Shown here piece after piece: positions 8,126 through 17,390 of a DNA stretch of 46,138 bases. Under the pieces are notes generated by a model. That model saw nothing but the letters and a program-made list of their open reading frames with translations, made no database searches and had not been told where the DNA came from. Each line of letters begins with the position of its first letter. Position 1 is the stretch's first letter. The stretch lies in NCBI GenBank assembly GCA_009731375.1, contig BJOX01000224.1, positions 108,182 to 154,319 of the forward strand. Direction: 5' to 3'. Made by a program: the position numbers and the translations under genes. Origin of the DNA: Paulinella micropora (lineage: Eukaryota; Cercozoa; Imbricatea; Euglyphida).

Positions 8126-8961
8126 TTATTTTAATCTGTAAGCAAAGTTTTTGCGGAGTTCATCATCAACACTTGAGACATAAAGAAAATTAAATCGTTC
8201 CTTTGTAGCCTCGTGATACTTTTGAAGAAAGTAATCAAAATCAAAAGATAAGTCTAAGTGCTTATACACGAGTTCCATTTTGTCCTGAGACTGGCCTGGA
8301 AAGATTAATAAATAATCTAACTGCTTAATGGCTTCTGGTCGTAGGTCGTTTAAATACTGGCTTGACATAATCACCTTACTTTTATAGTGTCTGTTCTTTT
8401 TTAACAAATCACTTACGGACTTGTCTCTTAATCCACTTCCTAAATCGTCCAAAACAAAAACAACCTCTGGTGAAATATACTTACTTGGTCTCTCTTTCTT
8501 CTCACCAAATCTATCTCGCTCGCGAGATAGATTATCTTCTTTTTTCTTTTCCTTTCCAAAGTATAAAAATTGTGGTTTCTCTATTTCCTCTTCATCTTTG
8601 ATTTCTCCTTCGGCTCGTCCTTTCTGTTGAGTTTGTCTAATTCATAATCAATGACATTTACACCATCTGATTTAAGAAAGGTATAAAAAGGCATTGGGTT
8701 TCCCCTGCTCTTAAAGTGTTTCACCATTGCTTTATAAATGTAGTCCTTGTGAATTGTTGAAGCAATAATGACAATACGGGTTTTTCTGTCTGTAGTCCGT
8801 TTCAGTATTTCAAAGAGTGCTGTTGTTTTCCCGCTCTTCTTACGGGCTAGCAAAAATATGTTTGCATACGGCTCGTTGAATAATTTATAACCTTTTGCTT
8901 TTTTATTTCCATCACCCTCTTGTTTTACTGGTCTAACCTTTACGTTATTCAACTTCTCCAT
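8126..8961 (-). pseudogene. FtsK/HerA-type genome-packaging ATPase, frameshifted
   Basis: The N-terminal frame (8961-8581) carries a Walker A-like L-A-R-K-K-S-G-K-T-T. The C-terminal frame (through to 8126) has hydrophobic residues followed by L-D-D-L-G (Walker B) and then V-I-M-S-S-Q-Y (sensor-like). These are the landmarks of the A32/FtsK-HerA packaging ATPases of Polintons and large DNA viruses, which pump DNA into the capsid. The two parts are in different frames. The second frame is open upstream through a Glu/Lys-rich linker to about 8640, so a single indel near 8600-8640 would account for the break. Length after joining would be near 270 residues, normal for the family. A TAATATAAA motif precedes the ATG. 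Confidence 0.75.
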
Positions 8962-8970
8962 TTTATATTA

Positions 8971-9327
8971 TTACCCTAAGAATTCTAAGCATATGACTAT
9001 TCGTCCTGCTAAATTTCCTGTATCAATATTTCCGCTGTCAGTTTCAAGGACTTTAAATGTATATTGCCAGTCTGTCCATCCAACGACACCTAAATTATAA
9101 CTAAGGTTTGAAATGTTTGCTATATTACTATCTGCAAATGTGCCAATAATTCCAATTCTATCCATGTAAAGAATTCTGGTTTTGGTTTCCGTCTGGTCGT
9201 TATAGTAGTGAATAAACTTAACATTCATTTTGGTGGGTGTAAATGACATATGAATGTTCTTGTTAAATGATTTACCCACAAAATCATTGCTTAGAAAAAC
9301 AATCTTTTGGTATTTATAGTCAGCCAT
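8971..9327 (-). CDS. Hypothetical protein, probable virion component
   Basis: The product is 118 aa with an intact frame, mainly short beta-strand-like segments and aromatic residues, and no membrane segment or known motif. It lies immediately upstream of the packaging ATPase on the same strand, with only a short spacer. GTAATATAATC stands just before the ATG, matching the presumed viral promoter. The position among capsid genes suggests a structural role, but no family is recognised. Confidence 0.45.
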   Translation of the reverse strand: MADYKYQKIVFLSNDFVGKSFNKNIHMSFTPTKMNVKFIHYYNDQTETKTRILYMDRIGIIGTFADSNIANISNLSYNLGVVGWTDWQYTFKVLETDSGNIDTGNLAGRIVICLEFLG

Positions 9328-9523
9328 GATTATATTACTGATGATAAACTTTTTAATAACAAAAATATTTTCGCGGACTGCCTGCGACTTTTATAGCAGA
9401 GCAAATCAAACAAAACGAGATGCGCGTGTTTATTGTATAAAGCAAGGAATAGAAACTAAATTTAAATGTGTGTATAAGCCTATGAGTGATTGGTGTGTTA
9501 GTTTGATGAAGCCCTGCCGTTAA
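9326..9523 (+). CDS. Possible small Cys-rich ORF (uncertain)
   Basis: A 65-codon plus-strand frame begins with a short hydrophobic segment and then has five scattered cysteines and basic residues. It is divergent from the gene at 8971-9327 and starts within that gene's start region, and no separate promoter is evident. It may be only a chance frame. The opposite strand is also open over 9353-9607 with an unconvincing composition. Confidence 0.2.
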   Translation: MIILLMINFLITKIFSRTACDFYSRANQTKRDARVYCIKQGIETKFKCVYKPMSDWCVSLMKPCR

Positions 9524-9570
9524 TATGTGCGGGTAATGATGCTTCGTCGTATAAAATCCACTTGTATGAA

Positions 9571-9721
9571 TGTGATATTTGAGAATTTCACTTTCGTGCT
9601 GTCGCACTCCCGTTTATTCTCAAACATCGTAAACAGACAAAAAAAAATTAAAAATAGGAGACGATGTTTATCAACAAACGAGAATGAGCGAAGCGAATGA
9701 TGGTGAAGTTGATAAATATCA
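9571..9721. terminator. Facing pair of covarying hairpins (cassette 3)
   Basis: Left copy: GATATTTGAGAAT / ATTCTCAAACATC. Right copy: GATGTTTATCAAC / GTTGATAAATATC, with loop motif GAATGAGCGAAGCGAATGA. An A-rich spacer separates them. The layout equals cassette 1, but the left stem has changed on both arms (TAGAAT to GAGAAT, with ATTCTA to ATTCTC). It follows the 3' end of the small membrane-protein gene. Confidence 0.75.
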
Positions 9722-10076
9722 CTTCTTACTTGAAGAAGGCAAAGGAAGGCAGATACCGATAAGTAAGGTCAAAATACCGACATAAGTATTAGCAACCTCG
9801 CACGGCAAGTTCTTTTCAGATAGCCTCACGATACAAAGGGTTATAATGGCAATAATGATACCCATTTGAAATAAGTATTTAATAAGTCGGCTGTCAGTTG
9901 GTCTGTTTTTCATACAACAACAATTCCAGTTATCTTCCAATTCGTGCTCTACTTTTTTTTTCCTCAGTCTTTAGTTCTACTTCAAGAACACGAGACTTTA
10001 ATTCTGGAGTTAGTTCGCCATCCATATCCATAATAGGCGGGGGTCTGTGAAGTCTAGTTGTATTATTGTTTGACAT
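9719..10076 (-). CDS. Small two-helix membrane protein, frameshifted at a homopolymer
   Basis: The likely start is the ATG at 10076. A polar N-terminus (R-L-H-R-P-P-P-I) and a charged helix lead to a run of nine T on the plus strand (9953-9961), where the frame changes. The second part has W-N-C-C-C and then D-S-R-L-I-K-Y-L-F-Q. Two hydrophobic segments follow (G-I-I-I-A-I-I-T-L-C and V-G-I-L-T-L-L-I-G-I-C), ending in L-P-L-P-S and lysines. Small proteins with a CC motif, two membrane helices and a terminal Pro/Lys tail occur in algal large viruses and Polinton-like viruses. The exact family is not identified. The start overlaps the end of the fibre chaperone gene by 14 bases. The homopolymer makes a consensus error a good explanation for the break. 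Confidence 0.55.
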
Positions 10077-10449
10077 TTGAAAAAACGACTGCTCGTATTT
10101 CTGCCAATTGATTTGCTTGGTCTTGTAGTATATTCATAAGATTTTTATTTTCTTTTTCTAAATTAACTACCTTTTCCGCCATGTGTTGAAAAGCACTGAC
10201 TAATATTAGTATAAAACTTGTATATGTTATGCCTTCAAGATTTCCATTTCCATCATCTGCTTCCATTCCGCTTTCAGATACAAATTCAGGAAATATTTTT
10301 TTAACTTCATCAGCAATAAATCCGTGGTTCTTTTGTTCTTTCTTTTCGTCTGATTTCAAATAATATGAACAACAATTTATTTTCATTAGTTTCTCACAAC
10401 AATCCCCGCAGTCTAATTATTTAATATCTGATTTTAGTCTCCTGTCCGA
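10063..10449 (-). pseudogene. S74 intramolecular chaperone domain of the fibre
   Basis: The reverse complement of 10432-10449 encodes S-D-R-R-L-K, the Ser-Lys dyad motif of the S74 auto-cleaving chaperone. It is followed by S-D-I-K, an in-frame TAA, and an open frame with G-F-I-A-D-E-V-K-K-I-F-P-E and a C-terminal coiled coil. This is the order of endosialidase/tail-spike C-terminal chaperones, which trimerise the fibre, cut themselves off and leave. The domain is out of frame with the fibre body, which ends at 10434. At least a frameshift and one stop separate the parts, so it is either decayed or mis-sequenced. The 3' end overlaps the membrane-protein start. Confidence 0.75.
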
Positions 10450-13400
10450 TGAGTTGTCCAAGCACCATTGAGAGGAATATAATTATAACTGCCTGACGGC
10501 TCACCTGCTGAGTTTGAAGTAGTCCAAGAGTGAACCAAACCAGTTGACGCACAAACTACTCCATAATTCGTATATCCTCCTGATTTCAAAAATATTTGTG
10601 GGTCGTTAGTATAAACAGGTCTTTTTCTTAATGTTAAAAAATCCGCTGGATGCTGTTGTGATGATTAAATCTCCCGACGTATTAATGTTCATCGTCTCAG
10701 TGTAAGATATATTGTTTCCCACCGTTGTTCCTGAATTATAATAAAAAGCGAGTTTTCCACCTTTTTGAATTAGAAAGTTTGAACCGCTGTGGCTTGATTT
10801 CCAGTTCGTGCCATCAAAATAAGCATCAAAACTTAAATTGACATTATCATGCGACCAGTTTAGTTGTTGAAAAACTGGATAGATGTCTGTTGAAGTTATT
10901 GCCTGTATATGTGCTCCTGCGACATTACTTGCCGTTCCGTATAATTCTAAACCTGCCGTTGCTCCTATCCCTTTTGTTGAGTTGCCTATGATTATCGGTT
11001 TGCCTAGCGCTGTTGTTATTTTGTCGCTCTTTGTTAATGTGGTTGTTGATATACCCGCATTTGCCGTTATTAATCCACTCGCGGTTGCCGTTGTTGTTGA
11101 TATACCCGCATTTGCCGTTATCGCTCCACTTGCTGTTATTGCCTTCGTTGTTAATAAGCCCGATGTGTCAAGTTCCAGAGCGAGAGACCAAGGAACAGCA
11201 ACCCCCACACTTTTCCCGCTATCATACAAAAATCTAAGTTTATTATTCCATTTACTAATTAGAAAATTAGAACTCGCATAACTTGATTTCCATCCGCCAG
11301 CATCTAAATACGCATCAAAAGTCATATTTATGTTATTATGACTTAAATTAGTTAGTTGAAAAGTAGGATATATATCTTCTGTTGTAATAGCCTGCAAATG
11401 TGCTCCAGTTGTATTATTATTATAAGTCCCATACAATTCTAAACCCGCTGTTGTTCCTATTCCTTTTGTTGTATTGCCTATGATTATTGGCCTGATGCTG
11501 TTGTTATTTTGTCGCTCCTTGTTAATGTTGTTGTAGTCATACCAGCAGTTGCCGTTAATGTAGTTCCTGTTATTGTTCCACCATTTGTTATGTTGTTTGA
11601 ATTCATATCCAAAGCGCCATAAAACCGCATACCGCCAGCATTGTTAAAACGGACAATGTCAGACGAAGCACTTTTATTATCCAAAAGTTTTGAAATATAA
11701 AGTCCCGCCCCTTTTGCATCAAATGCTACATTTGTAAATACATAACCTCGTTGGTTCGCGGTTCCACTTGTAGCGGTATTTAGAGTAAATAAGAAATATT
11801 GATAATCACCTGATGTCTGTGAAAAGAATATATCTCCTCCATTTTGGTTTAATATCCTCGCCCCATTATATGTAATATTTCCACCATTAATGATAACTTG
11901 ATTATTAAAATCGGCGTTGTTCGTTAGAGTTAGATATTTTATCACAGTGCTCGTCCAGTTGAATGTTTTAATTCCTGTTATTGTTTGGTCTCCTGTTAGT
12001 TTCACGCAATTGTCATCCAGATATTGTCTATTTACCGCTTCATTCGCATTTTGTGGTGCTCCTAGATTAACAATCCTACTGCTATTACAATCTAAGCCAG
12101 TAGCATTAAACCACGAAACAATCGTCCCGTCAATAATAAAACTTATTTTTTTCGCAGAAATTTCAAAGTTGTAATATGTTGCAGTTTTCATATCCAAACT
12201 AGCAATGGACCCGATATTACTGGTAGAATTGAAAACAATGAATGTTCCCTTTGTTGTTGAATTGATTGAATTTCCAGTAATTTCAACACCACTGCTATAT
12301 GTCTTAATTCCTGCTATGGTTTGGTTTCCTGTTAGTTTCACATTTTGCCAGTCTTTTGTATCAACATAACTTTTATTTGCTCCATCTGTTGAAGCGGAAG
12401 TGTCGGCTAAGTTTGTTATTTTGTTGTTATTCAAACTTAATGTTGTTCTAGTTGCGGTTATAATTAAAGTATTACCTGAATATAACTCTACATACGAACC
12501 AGTTATTTGTATCGGATACCAAGTCGCTGTTGCTGTTTTTTGTGCTGCAATCATTCCTATTTTTGTATCAAAGGCTATACCGATGCCGTCAAAAGTAGTA
12601 GGATTGGACGAAGCACTTACTTCTAAAGTTGATGTAAATTTTTTATTCCCTGCTATGGTTTGGTCTCCTGTTAGGTTAACCACCGAAGTATCAAGAACGG
12701 AAACATCCACACCATCAACAAGATTGACGTTTGTTATGCTTTGGCTTTTCATATCAATCCCCGCACTCGCATTTATTATACTGCTGAATGTTTTAATACC
12801 CGCTATAGTTTGGTCTCCTGTTAGTTTGACCACCGAACCATCAACTGCGAGATTAGCGAGATTAATTCCATTATACGTAGAAGCCCCCGAAATAGCATAA
12901 CCATTCATATTTAGCGCCCCCGTCATACTAGCAGTGCAGTCTAATCTAAGAAAGGGTGGTGTGGTGTTTCTCCATTGCCCCGTGCTATAAATGAGTAATT
13001 GATTATCTGCTGGGAAGCCTGATATTGTCACATCGCTGTGGCTATTTATGCTTCCACTCGCTGAAACTTTATCATTATTATCTTGATGCTCAAATATCCA
13101 TTCATCAACATCTTTGGTATTTAGTAAATTAACTCCTGTTATATTCTTCCTTCCCATACTAATATTGCCGAATTCATCCACATTTATCGGAAATGTTTTA
13201 TTTACCCAGTTTATTGAATTATACGTGAGATAACTATTCATCGCTATCGGCGCAGTTATAACCACATCTGAAAGTGTATCAATTGAACCAAGGGCAGTAT
13301 TCTTCCATTTGCCTTCTACATCGTTGTAAGTTAAGTATGGTCCGCTCGCTTGTGCAAATATGTTTGTGTCTATCAAATTATATAAACTGGTTTGGTGCGG

Positions 13401-13700
13401 ATTACAAGTATTAGAGCGGTGTTGAGTTGAGGCTTTGACTTCGTCGTTGTCCCTTACTCGTTGCTCTGTATACTATAAATTTTTTCCTTCTTTGATGTCG
13501 GTTGTTGATTTGCTGGATAACCTTGTATCAAATCGGCCGTCAGTGTAATAAAGATTTACGGGGTCTGCATCTTCTGGCACTCTGTCTGTGTTTAAGCACA
13601 TGCCCACTATGTTGGTATTGGTTAAGTCTAAGTTAAGTATATTTAAACTATCAACAGCCAACTCATTAAGGCCTAGTAAGGATTTGTACTGACTACCCAT
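10434..13700 (-). pseudogene. Long trimeric fibre protein, broken into several frames
   Basis: Open stretches 13700-13473, 13471-11484, 11436-10606 and about 10660-10434 read as one fibre. The N-terminus has the phage-fibre motif N-L-Y-Y-T-D-x-R. A second copy, near 13473, has TAG where the first has Tyr. The shaft contains at least four copies of V-K/N-L-T-G-D/N-Q-T-I-A/T-G-x-K. The distal part carries two related modules with G-A-H-I/L-Q-A-I-T-S/T-x-D-I-Y-P. Comparison of those modules shows a small indel near 11488, and another frame change lies near 10650. The S74 chaperone follows. Fibres of this type bind host surfaces. The gene is the largest in the provirus and has the most lesions. 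Confidence 0.75.
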
Positions 13701-13733
13701 TGTATATTAAGCAAAAAAAAAATCTAATAACAT

Positions 13734-14305
13734 TTAAAACCCAAATGATTTTAGACCTATATACATATTTGTGAAATCAATATGCTTTTGTGTCTTAAAA
13801 TGATGTGATTTATCATTTTCTAAATAAAATGAGCCACACCCACATTCAATTCTTATATTTTTTTCTCTCCATTCATTATTTTTTCTTTTTAGTTCCTCTT
13901 TATTTTTTTCCCTCCATACTTCTTTTTAGTGTTTTTGACTTTTTCTTGATTTAAATGTTAATATAATTTTGATTGTGTAAGTATTTCGTCTTTTTTATCT
14001 ACATAATATTCTCTTAATGTCCTTCCTGCTATGTGTTTATTAACACAATTTTCTGTCTGTCTAATTATTTCTCCTTCTCTTCGTTCTAATTCATATTTAT
14101 TATTACAAGGATATTCTTCAATTAATTCAATATAATTATCTTGATGCTTTATTATTTCTTTTGATGATGAATTATTTTCTCGCTTTAAATTTGCTCTATG
14201 TGAATATAACCTTTTATGTAAAGGCTGAGTTGTTGAACCTATGTAAATCTGGTCTGTCTGGTGAGACCTTAATGAATAAATCTTTCATTGCTTATAGTCT
14301 GGCAT
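13734..14305 (-). pseudogene. GIY-YIG endonuclease with nonsense and frame lesions
   Basis: From the ATG at 14305 the minus-strand frame reads M-P-D-Y-K-Q, then a TGA where Gly is expected. K-I-Y-S-L-R-S and D-Q-I-Y-I-G-S-T follow, then L-H-K-R-L-Y-S-H-R. This is the GIY-YIG core (KIYxI .. YIGST .. RxxxH). A Glu-rich helix with Y-E-L-E-R-R-E-G-E-I-I contains the expected catalytic Glu. After a TAA near 13965 the rest of the gene has a zinc-finger-like C-G-C-G-S-F ... S-H-H-F-K-T-Q-K-H. These nucleases are common in virophages and large algal viruses and may drive homing. The plus strand here holds only meaningless short frames. Confidence 0.75.
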
Positions 14306-14400
14306 TGTCGCTTTATGTATATTTTTGTCTTTATCTTTATAAGTAATTAAATATTTATTATTGATTAAAAAATACTAAAATATATTAATCTTAGTATAGA

Positions 14401-14904
14401 ATGCAGTCCCCCGAAGCAAGCCGTAAAAATTGGGGTAGTGCTGTGGTAGAAATAAAAGCGAAAGCGAAACAACGAAAGATGGAACATGCCAAAAATGTAT
14501 TAGCACAATATAGAAATGCGGTTAAAAGCGAAGATGCAGATATGGAGAGAAAAATAGCGGAGATAGAAAATAAGAATTTAGCAACCGATGTCATTAATGA
14601 GAAGGAACAAGATGACACACCTGAGCAGAGTGAGAGTGAGGATGAAGTTGATTTCACTGATATGATTGCGGAAAAGATGGCTAAGATGAAAATCAAAAGA
14701 GCGAAAGCGGAAAGTAAGAGAGCGAAGAAAAATAAGAAACCAGAGACTGAGAGCGAAGAAAGTGAAAGCGAGAGTAGTGAGGAAGAAGAACCGAAACCTA
14801 AGAAAGGGAAAGGTAAGAAGTCAAGCAGTGTGAGTGTAAAAGTATATAATCAATCTTCAGGTGCTAAGAAAGAAAAAAATAACGATATTGAAAAATGCTT
14901 TTAA
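14401..14904 (+). CDS. Highly charged hypothetical protein
   Basis: The product is 167 aa. A Lys/Arg/Glu coiled coil comes first (about residues 10-65), then an acidic segment (E-Q-S-E-S-E-D-E-V-D-F) and alternating basic and Ser/Glu-rich stretches. The C-terminus is Lys/Ser-rich. No enzymatic motif is seen. Composition suggests a disordered nucleic-acid-associated protein. AATCTTAGTATAGA precedes the ATG, matching the viral TATA-like start motif. It lies directly upstream of the integrase on the same strand. No family is recognised. Confidence 0.5.
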   Translation: MQSPEASRKNWGSAVVEIKAKAKQRKMEHAKNVLAQYRNAVKSEDADMERKIAEIENKNLATDVINEKEQDDTPEQSESEDEVDFTDMIAEKMAKMKIKRAKAESKRAKKNKKPETESEESESESSEEEEPKPKKGKGKKSSSVSVKVYNQSSGAKKEKNNDIEKCF

Positions 14905-14919
14905 AAATTCTAAATATAG

Positions 14920-15934
14920 ATGAGTGAGGAAAATTAACTTGATCATAAACACACAATTATTAATAATAACCAAAATCGTAATAGTCAATTAGAGGATACA
15001 CCTACGGGAGAAGTAGTTAAAACAAAGAAGAAGAAGCACTGGAAATTCACCGGCACCAGAAAAAGAACCCAAAAATATATGGGTTGATAAACCATTAGAC
15101 TAAGTCTTTCTTGACTTAGCAGATATGAGTAAGATAAAAGATAAGAAAGGAAATAAGGGTTATGCTTGGATGCTTGTTTGGATTGATTGTCATTCACGAT
15201 ATTTAATAATTATTCCATAAAAAAATAAAACAGCAAAAGAAGTTTATTATGCTTTGAAATCAATCAAATATAAACCAAAGTCAATTACTACTGACAGCGG
15301 GGGAGAATATAAAGGAGCAACCCGCGAATATTTTATTGAAAATGGAATTAAACACGATGTTGTTGAAGTTGGTGACCATAGAGCGCTTGCGGTTGTTGAT
15401 AGAGTGATAAGAAGTATTAGGAGATGGCTTGACATTTTATTTGAAACCAATCGTAATTTTGATTGGGTTAGTTATATTCAAGACTTAGCTGATGTTTATA
15501 ATCATAAAGTCCATAGAGGAATTCAGGCTAAACCAGTAGATGTATTTTTCGGGAGAGACAAAAATAAACAAGTGATAACACGTGATAATTTAATTGAAGA
15601 ATTTAATGTTGGCGATAGTGTGAGAAAAGAAAACAAAAGAAATGTTTTCTCCAAAGGTGGGAAGACTTTCTCCAAAGGTGGGAAGATTTTCAGTAAAATT
15701 ATTTATAAAGTCAAAGGCCGTTCCGGATTTAAGTTAATATTAGACTCAAATGAATTAGTATCTCCGCGAGAACTTTTGAAGACTGATTTTGTCAAACCAA
15801 TTGACGAAGAAAAAGATATGAAGGAGCAAACCAAAGAAGTTATTAAAGAAAAAAAGACAAAAGAATTATTAAAAAGAGAAGAAATTCAACCAGAGAATAT
15901 CAGGACTTCAAAGAGAGAAAAAAGGCGAAGGTAA
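14920..15934 (+). pseudogene. Retroviral-type (rve) integrase of Polinton/virophage type, degraded
   Basis: The frame from 15104 reads F-L-D-L-A-D-M, then G-Y-A-W-M-L-V-W-I-D and S-R-Y-L, an in-frame TAA at 15218-15220, and I-T-T-D-S-G-G-E-Y. V-V-D-R-V-I-R-S-I-R-R and V-Y-N-H-K-V-H-R-G-I follow. This gives the first and second acidic residues and the downstream rve signature. A C-terminal SH3/chromo-like part (V-G-D-S-V-R-K) includes a tandem F-S-K-G-G-K repeat. Another in-frame TAA lies at 15101-15103, and the leader from ATG 14920 is in another frame with a TAA after five codons. Such integrases insert Polintons and mavirus-like virophages into host DNA. The position near one end of the element fits. 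Confidence 0.75.
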
Positions 15935-15949
15935 TATTAGATTTATAGG

Positions 15950-16163
15950 TAATGTGTCGCATGCGAACGCCCCGCTTGTGGTGGCTGGTGGCATTTTCGT
16001 GCTTCCATGAAAATAAAATCCGTGGCAGATGCGAAATTGTCTGTTTCCCTGAAAATGAAATCAGTGGCAGAGGCAAAAGTCGTAAAATTAGAAAATGAAA
16101 AAATTAGAAAATCAACAAATTTTATAAGTGTCCTATAGTAGTACCTATAATAGTAGTATCAGG
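15950..16163. other. Non-coding spacer with short GTGGCAGA repeats
   Basis: Near-duplicate phrases occur here (AAAATCCGTGGCAGATGCGA and AAATCAGTGGCAGAGGC), each preceded by CATGAAAAT or CTGAAAAT, after the integrase stop. No gene is seen. Confidence 0.5.
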
Positions 16164-16321
16164 TTATTGATTTTGATGTGTTTTTTTATGTCTAGATAAA
16201 TTCGCTCTTGATACTTCTGCTCCACATTCACATTTTATGTTTTCTTTTGCTTTCTTGTTTATTTTATCTCTGTTGATTTGTTGTATAGTTGTTTAGAATT
16301 AGGTCTTATATAGTCCTCCAT
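16164..16321 (-). pseudogene. Short zinc-finger ORF related to viral GIY-YIG tails
   Basis: From the ATG at 16321 the minus strand reads D-Y-I-R-P-N-S-K-Q-L-Y-N. After a frame change it continues N-R-D-K-I-N-K-K-A-K-E-N and then C-E-C-G-A-E-V-S-R-A-N-L-S-R-H-K-K-T-H. The C-x-C-G ... H-x4-H arrangement is like the zinc-finger tails attached to algal-virus GIY-YIG nucleases and small stand-alone proteins. It is probably a relic or a small DNA-binding protein near the right end of the provirus. Confidence 0.5.
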
Positions 16322-16514
16322 TTTATAGTTTTATTTTTCGCTATTCTTTAAAAGGAATAGAGAAGTTGTTCGCTAATCTTTATTTTTTTTTTAAGTAGAG
16401 GAAAACGAATTTTTTCATTTTTCTTTCTTGTATTTATTCAAATTTTTATTTTTTTATTTTGCTGTTTTGACGCTTAGTATTGATTTGGTGGGAGATAGCG
16501 CTGGAAGCGTTAAT

Positions 16515-16566
16515 ACTTTCTAGGAGGTTGTTTTTAAGGCACGAAAAAACGACCCGCCTAGAAAGT
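16515..16566. repeat. Inverted repeat at the probable provirus-host junction
   Basis: ACTTTCTAGG (16515-16524) and CCTAGAAAGT (16557-16566) are perfect inverted copies around a 32-base loop. Immediately afterwards the AT-rich viral sequence gives way to (GAGTAA)n and CT-rich tracts. This may be part of a terminal inverted repeat. The left terminus lies outside the window, so this cannot be tested here. Confidence 0.4.
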
Positions 16567-17035
16567 GAGTAAGAGTAAGAGTAAGAGAAAGATCTACGTA
16601 TTCTACTTTAATGAAAAAAGCGTAATTGTAAAGAGAGTAAAGTCAGAACTAAGTCTGTCAAAAACTCACTCTACTCTTACTCATACTTAAGCTTCTCTTT
16701 CATCTCCTTCTCCTTCCCCTTCCCCTTCCCCTTCCCTTTCCCCTTCTCGTCCCTTCTGTTCACTTCTCTTCTCTCCTCTTCTTTCCTCTCCTCTCTTCTC
16801 CTCGAGCTCTCCTCTCCTCTCCTCTCCTCTACTCTCCTCTACTCTACTCTACTCTACTCTACTCTACTCTACTCTTCTCTCTTCTCCTCTCCTCTCCTCT
16901 ACTCTACTCTCTACTCTACTCTCTACTCTTACTCTTACTCTTACTCTTACTCTTACTCTAAAGTTCGAAGAGGAGAGGAAGAGGAGAGGAAGAGAGAGGA
17001 GAGGAAGAGGAGAGGTGGGGTACGAGATTCTCTGA
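16567..17035. repeat. GAGTAA / CTCTA / GAGGA polypurine-polypyrimidine tracts
   Basis: Purine-rich hexamer repeats, then long CT-rich pentamer tracts (16690-16960), then a GA-rich tract to 17030. They lie just upstream of the first exon of the BEACH gene and could include its promoter. No TATA box is obvious. Confidence 0.8.
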
Positions 17036-17123
17036 AAAAAATGTTATGGACCGGCCGGCCAGTGAAAAAAATGTGGTGTGCCACCCTGCCAGATTTATGT
17101 GGGTAATTTTAACTACTTCAACC

Positions 17124-17384
17124 ATGTCAGCTTGGACATGCTCGAGGTGCACCCTCAACAATCCAGCTTCGGTGAACGTGTGCCAGGCATGCGGTGCGCA
17201 GGTTTGGCTCGACACGTCTGCTCGCCATTCTTTTTCTCAGAACTCTCAGACCCTGCGGCAGGCAAGATCTTCGTCTACTACCTCAAACGACTCGATTTGG
17301 CCATGCCCGCTTTGCACGTACCACAATCATCGTGACGACCTCGCTTGTGTCATGTGTAATCACAGACAACCACCTAGCTCAAAG
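17124..17384 (+). CDS. BEACH gene exon 1: two RanBP2-type zinc fingers
   Basis: From the ATG at 17124 (in frame with upstream ATGs at 17046 and 17097), finger 1 is W-T-C-S-R-C-x10-C-Q-A-C-G and finger 2 is W-P-C-P-L-C-x10-C-V-M-C. Both fit W-x-C-x2-C-x10-C-x2-C. Such fingers bind ubiquitin, Ran or RNA. The exon probably ends at AAAG|GTCAAC. An open tail continues to 17477 if this splice is not used. Confidence 0.65.
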
Positions 17385-17390
17385 GTCAAC

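Noticed and set aside
10883-11281. Hydrophobic plus-strand frames opposite the fibre gene (also 12400-12900)
   Set aside because: They are antisense shadows of Thr/Asn/Gly-rich fibre repeats.
14161-14346. Plus-strand 61-codon frame
   Set aside because: It is antisense to the GIY-YIG gene, whose motifs are clear on the minus strand.
3100-15220. Reassigned stop codons (TAG or TAA read as an amino acid)
   Set aside because: Internal stops include TAG, TAA and TGA and coincide with frameshifts, while intact genes use TAA and TGA as normal terminators.
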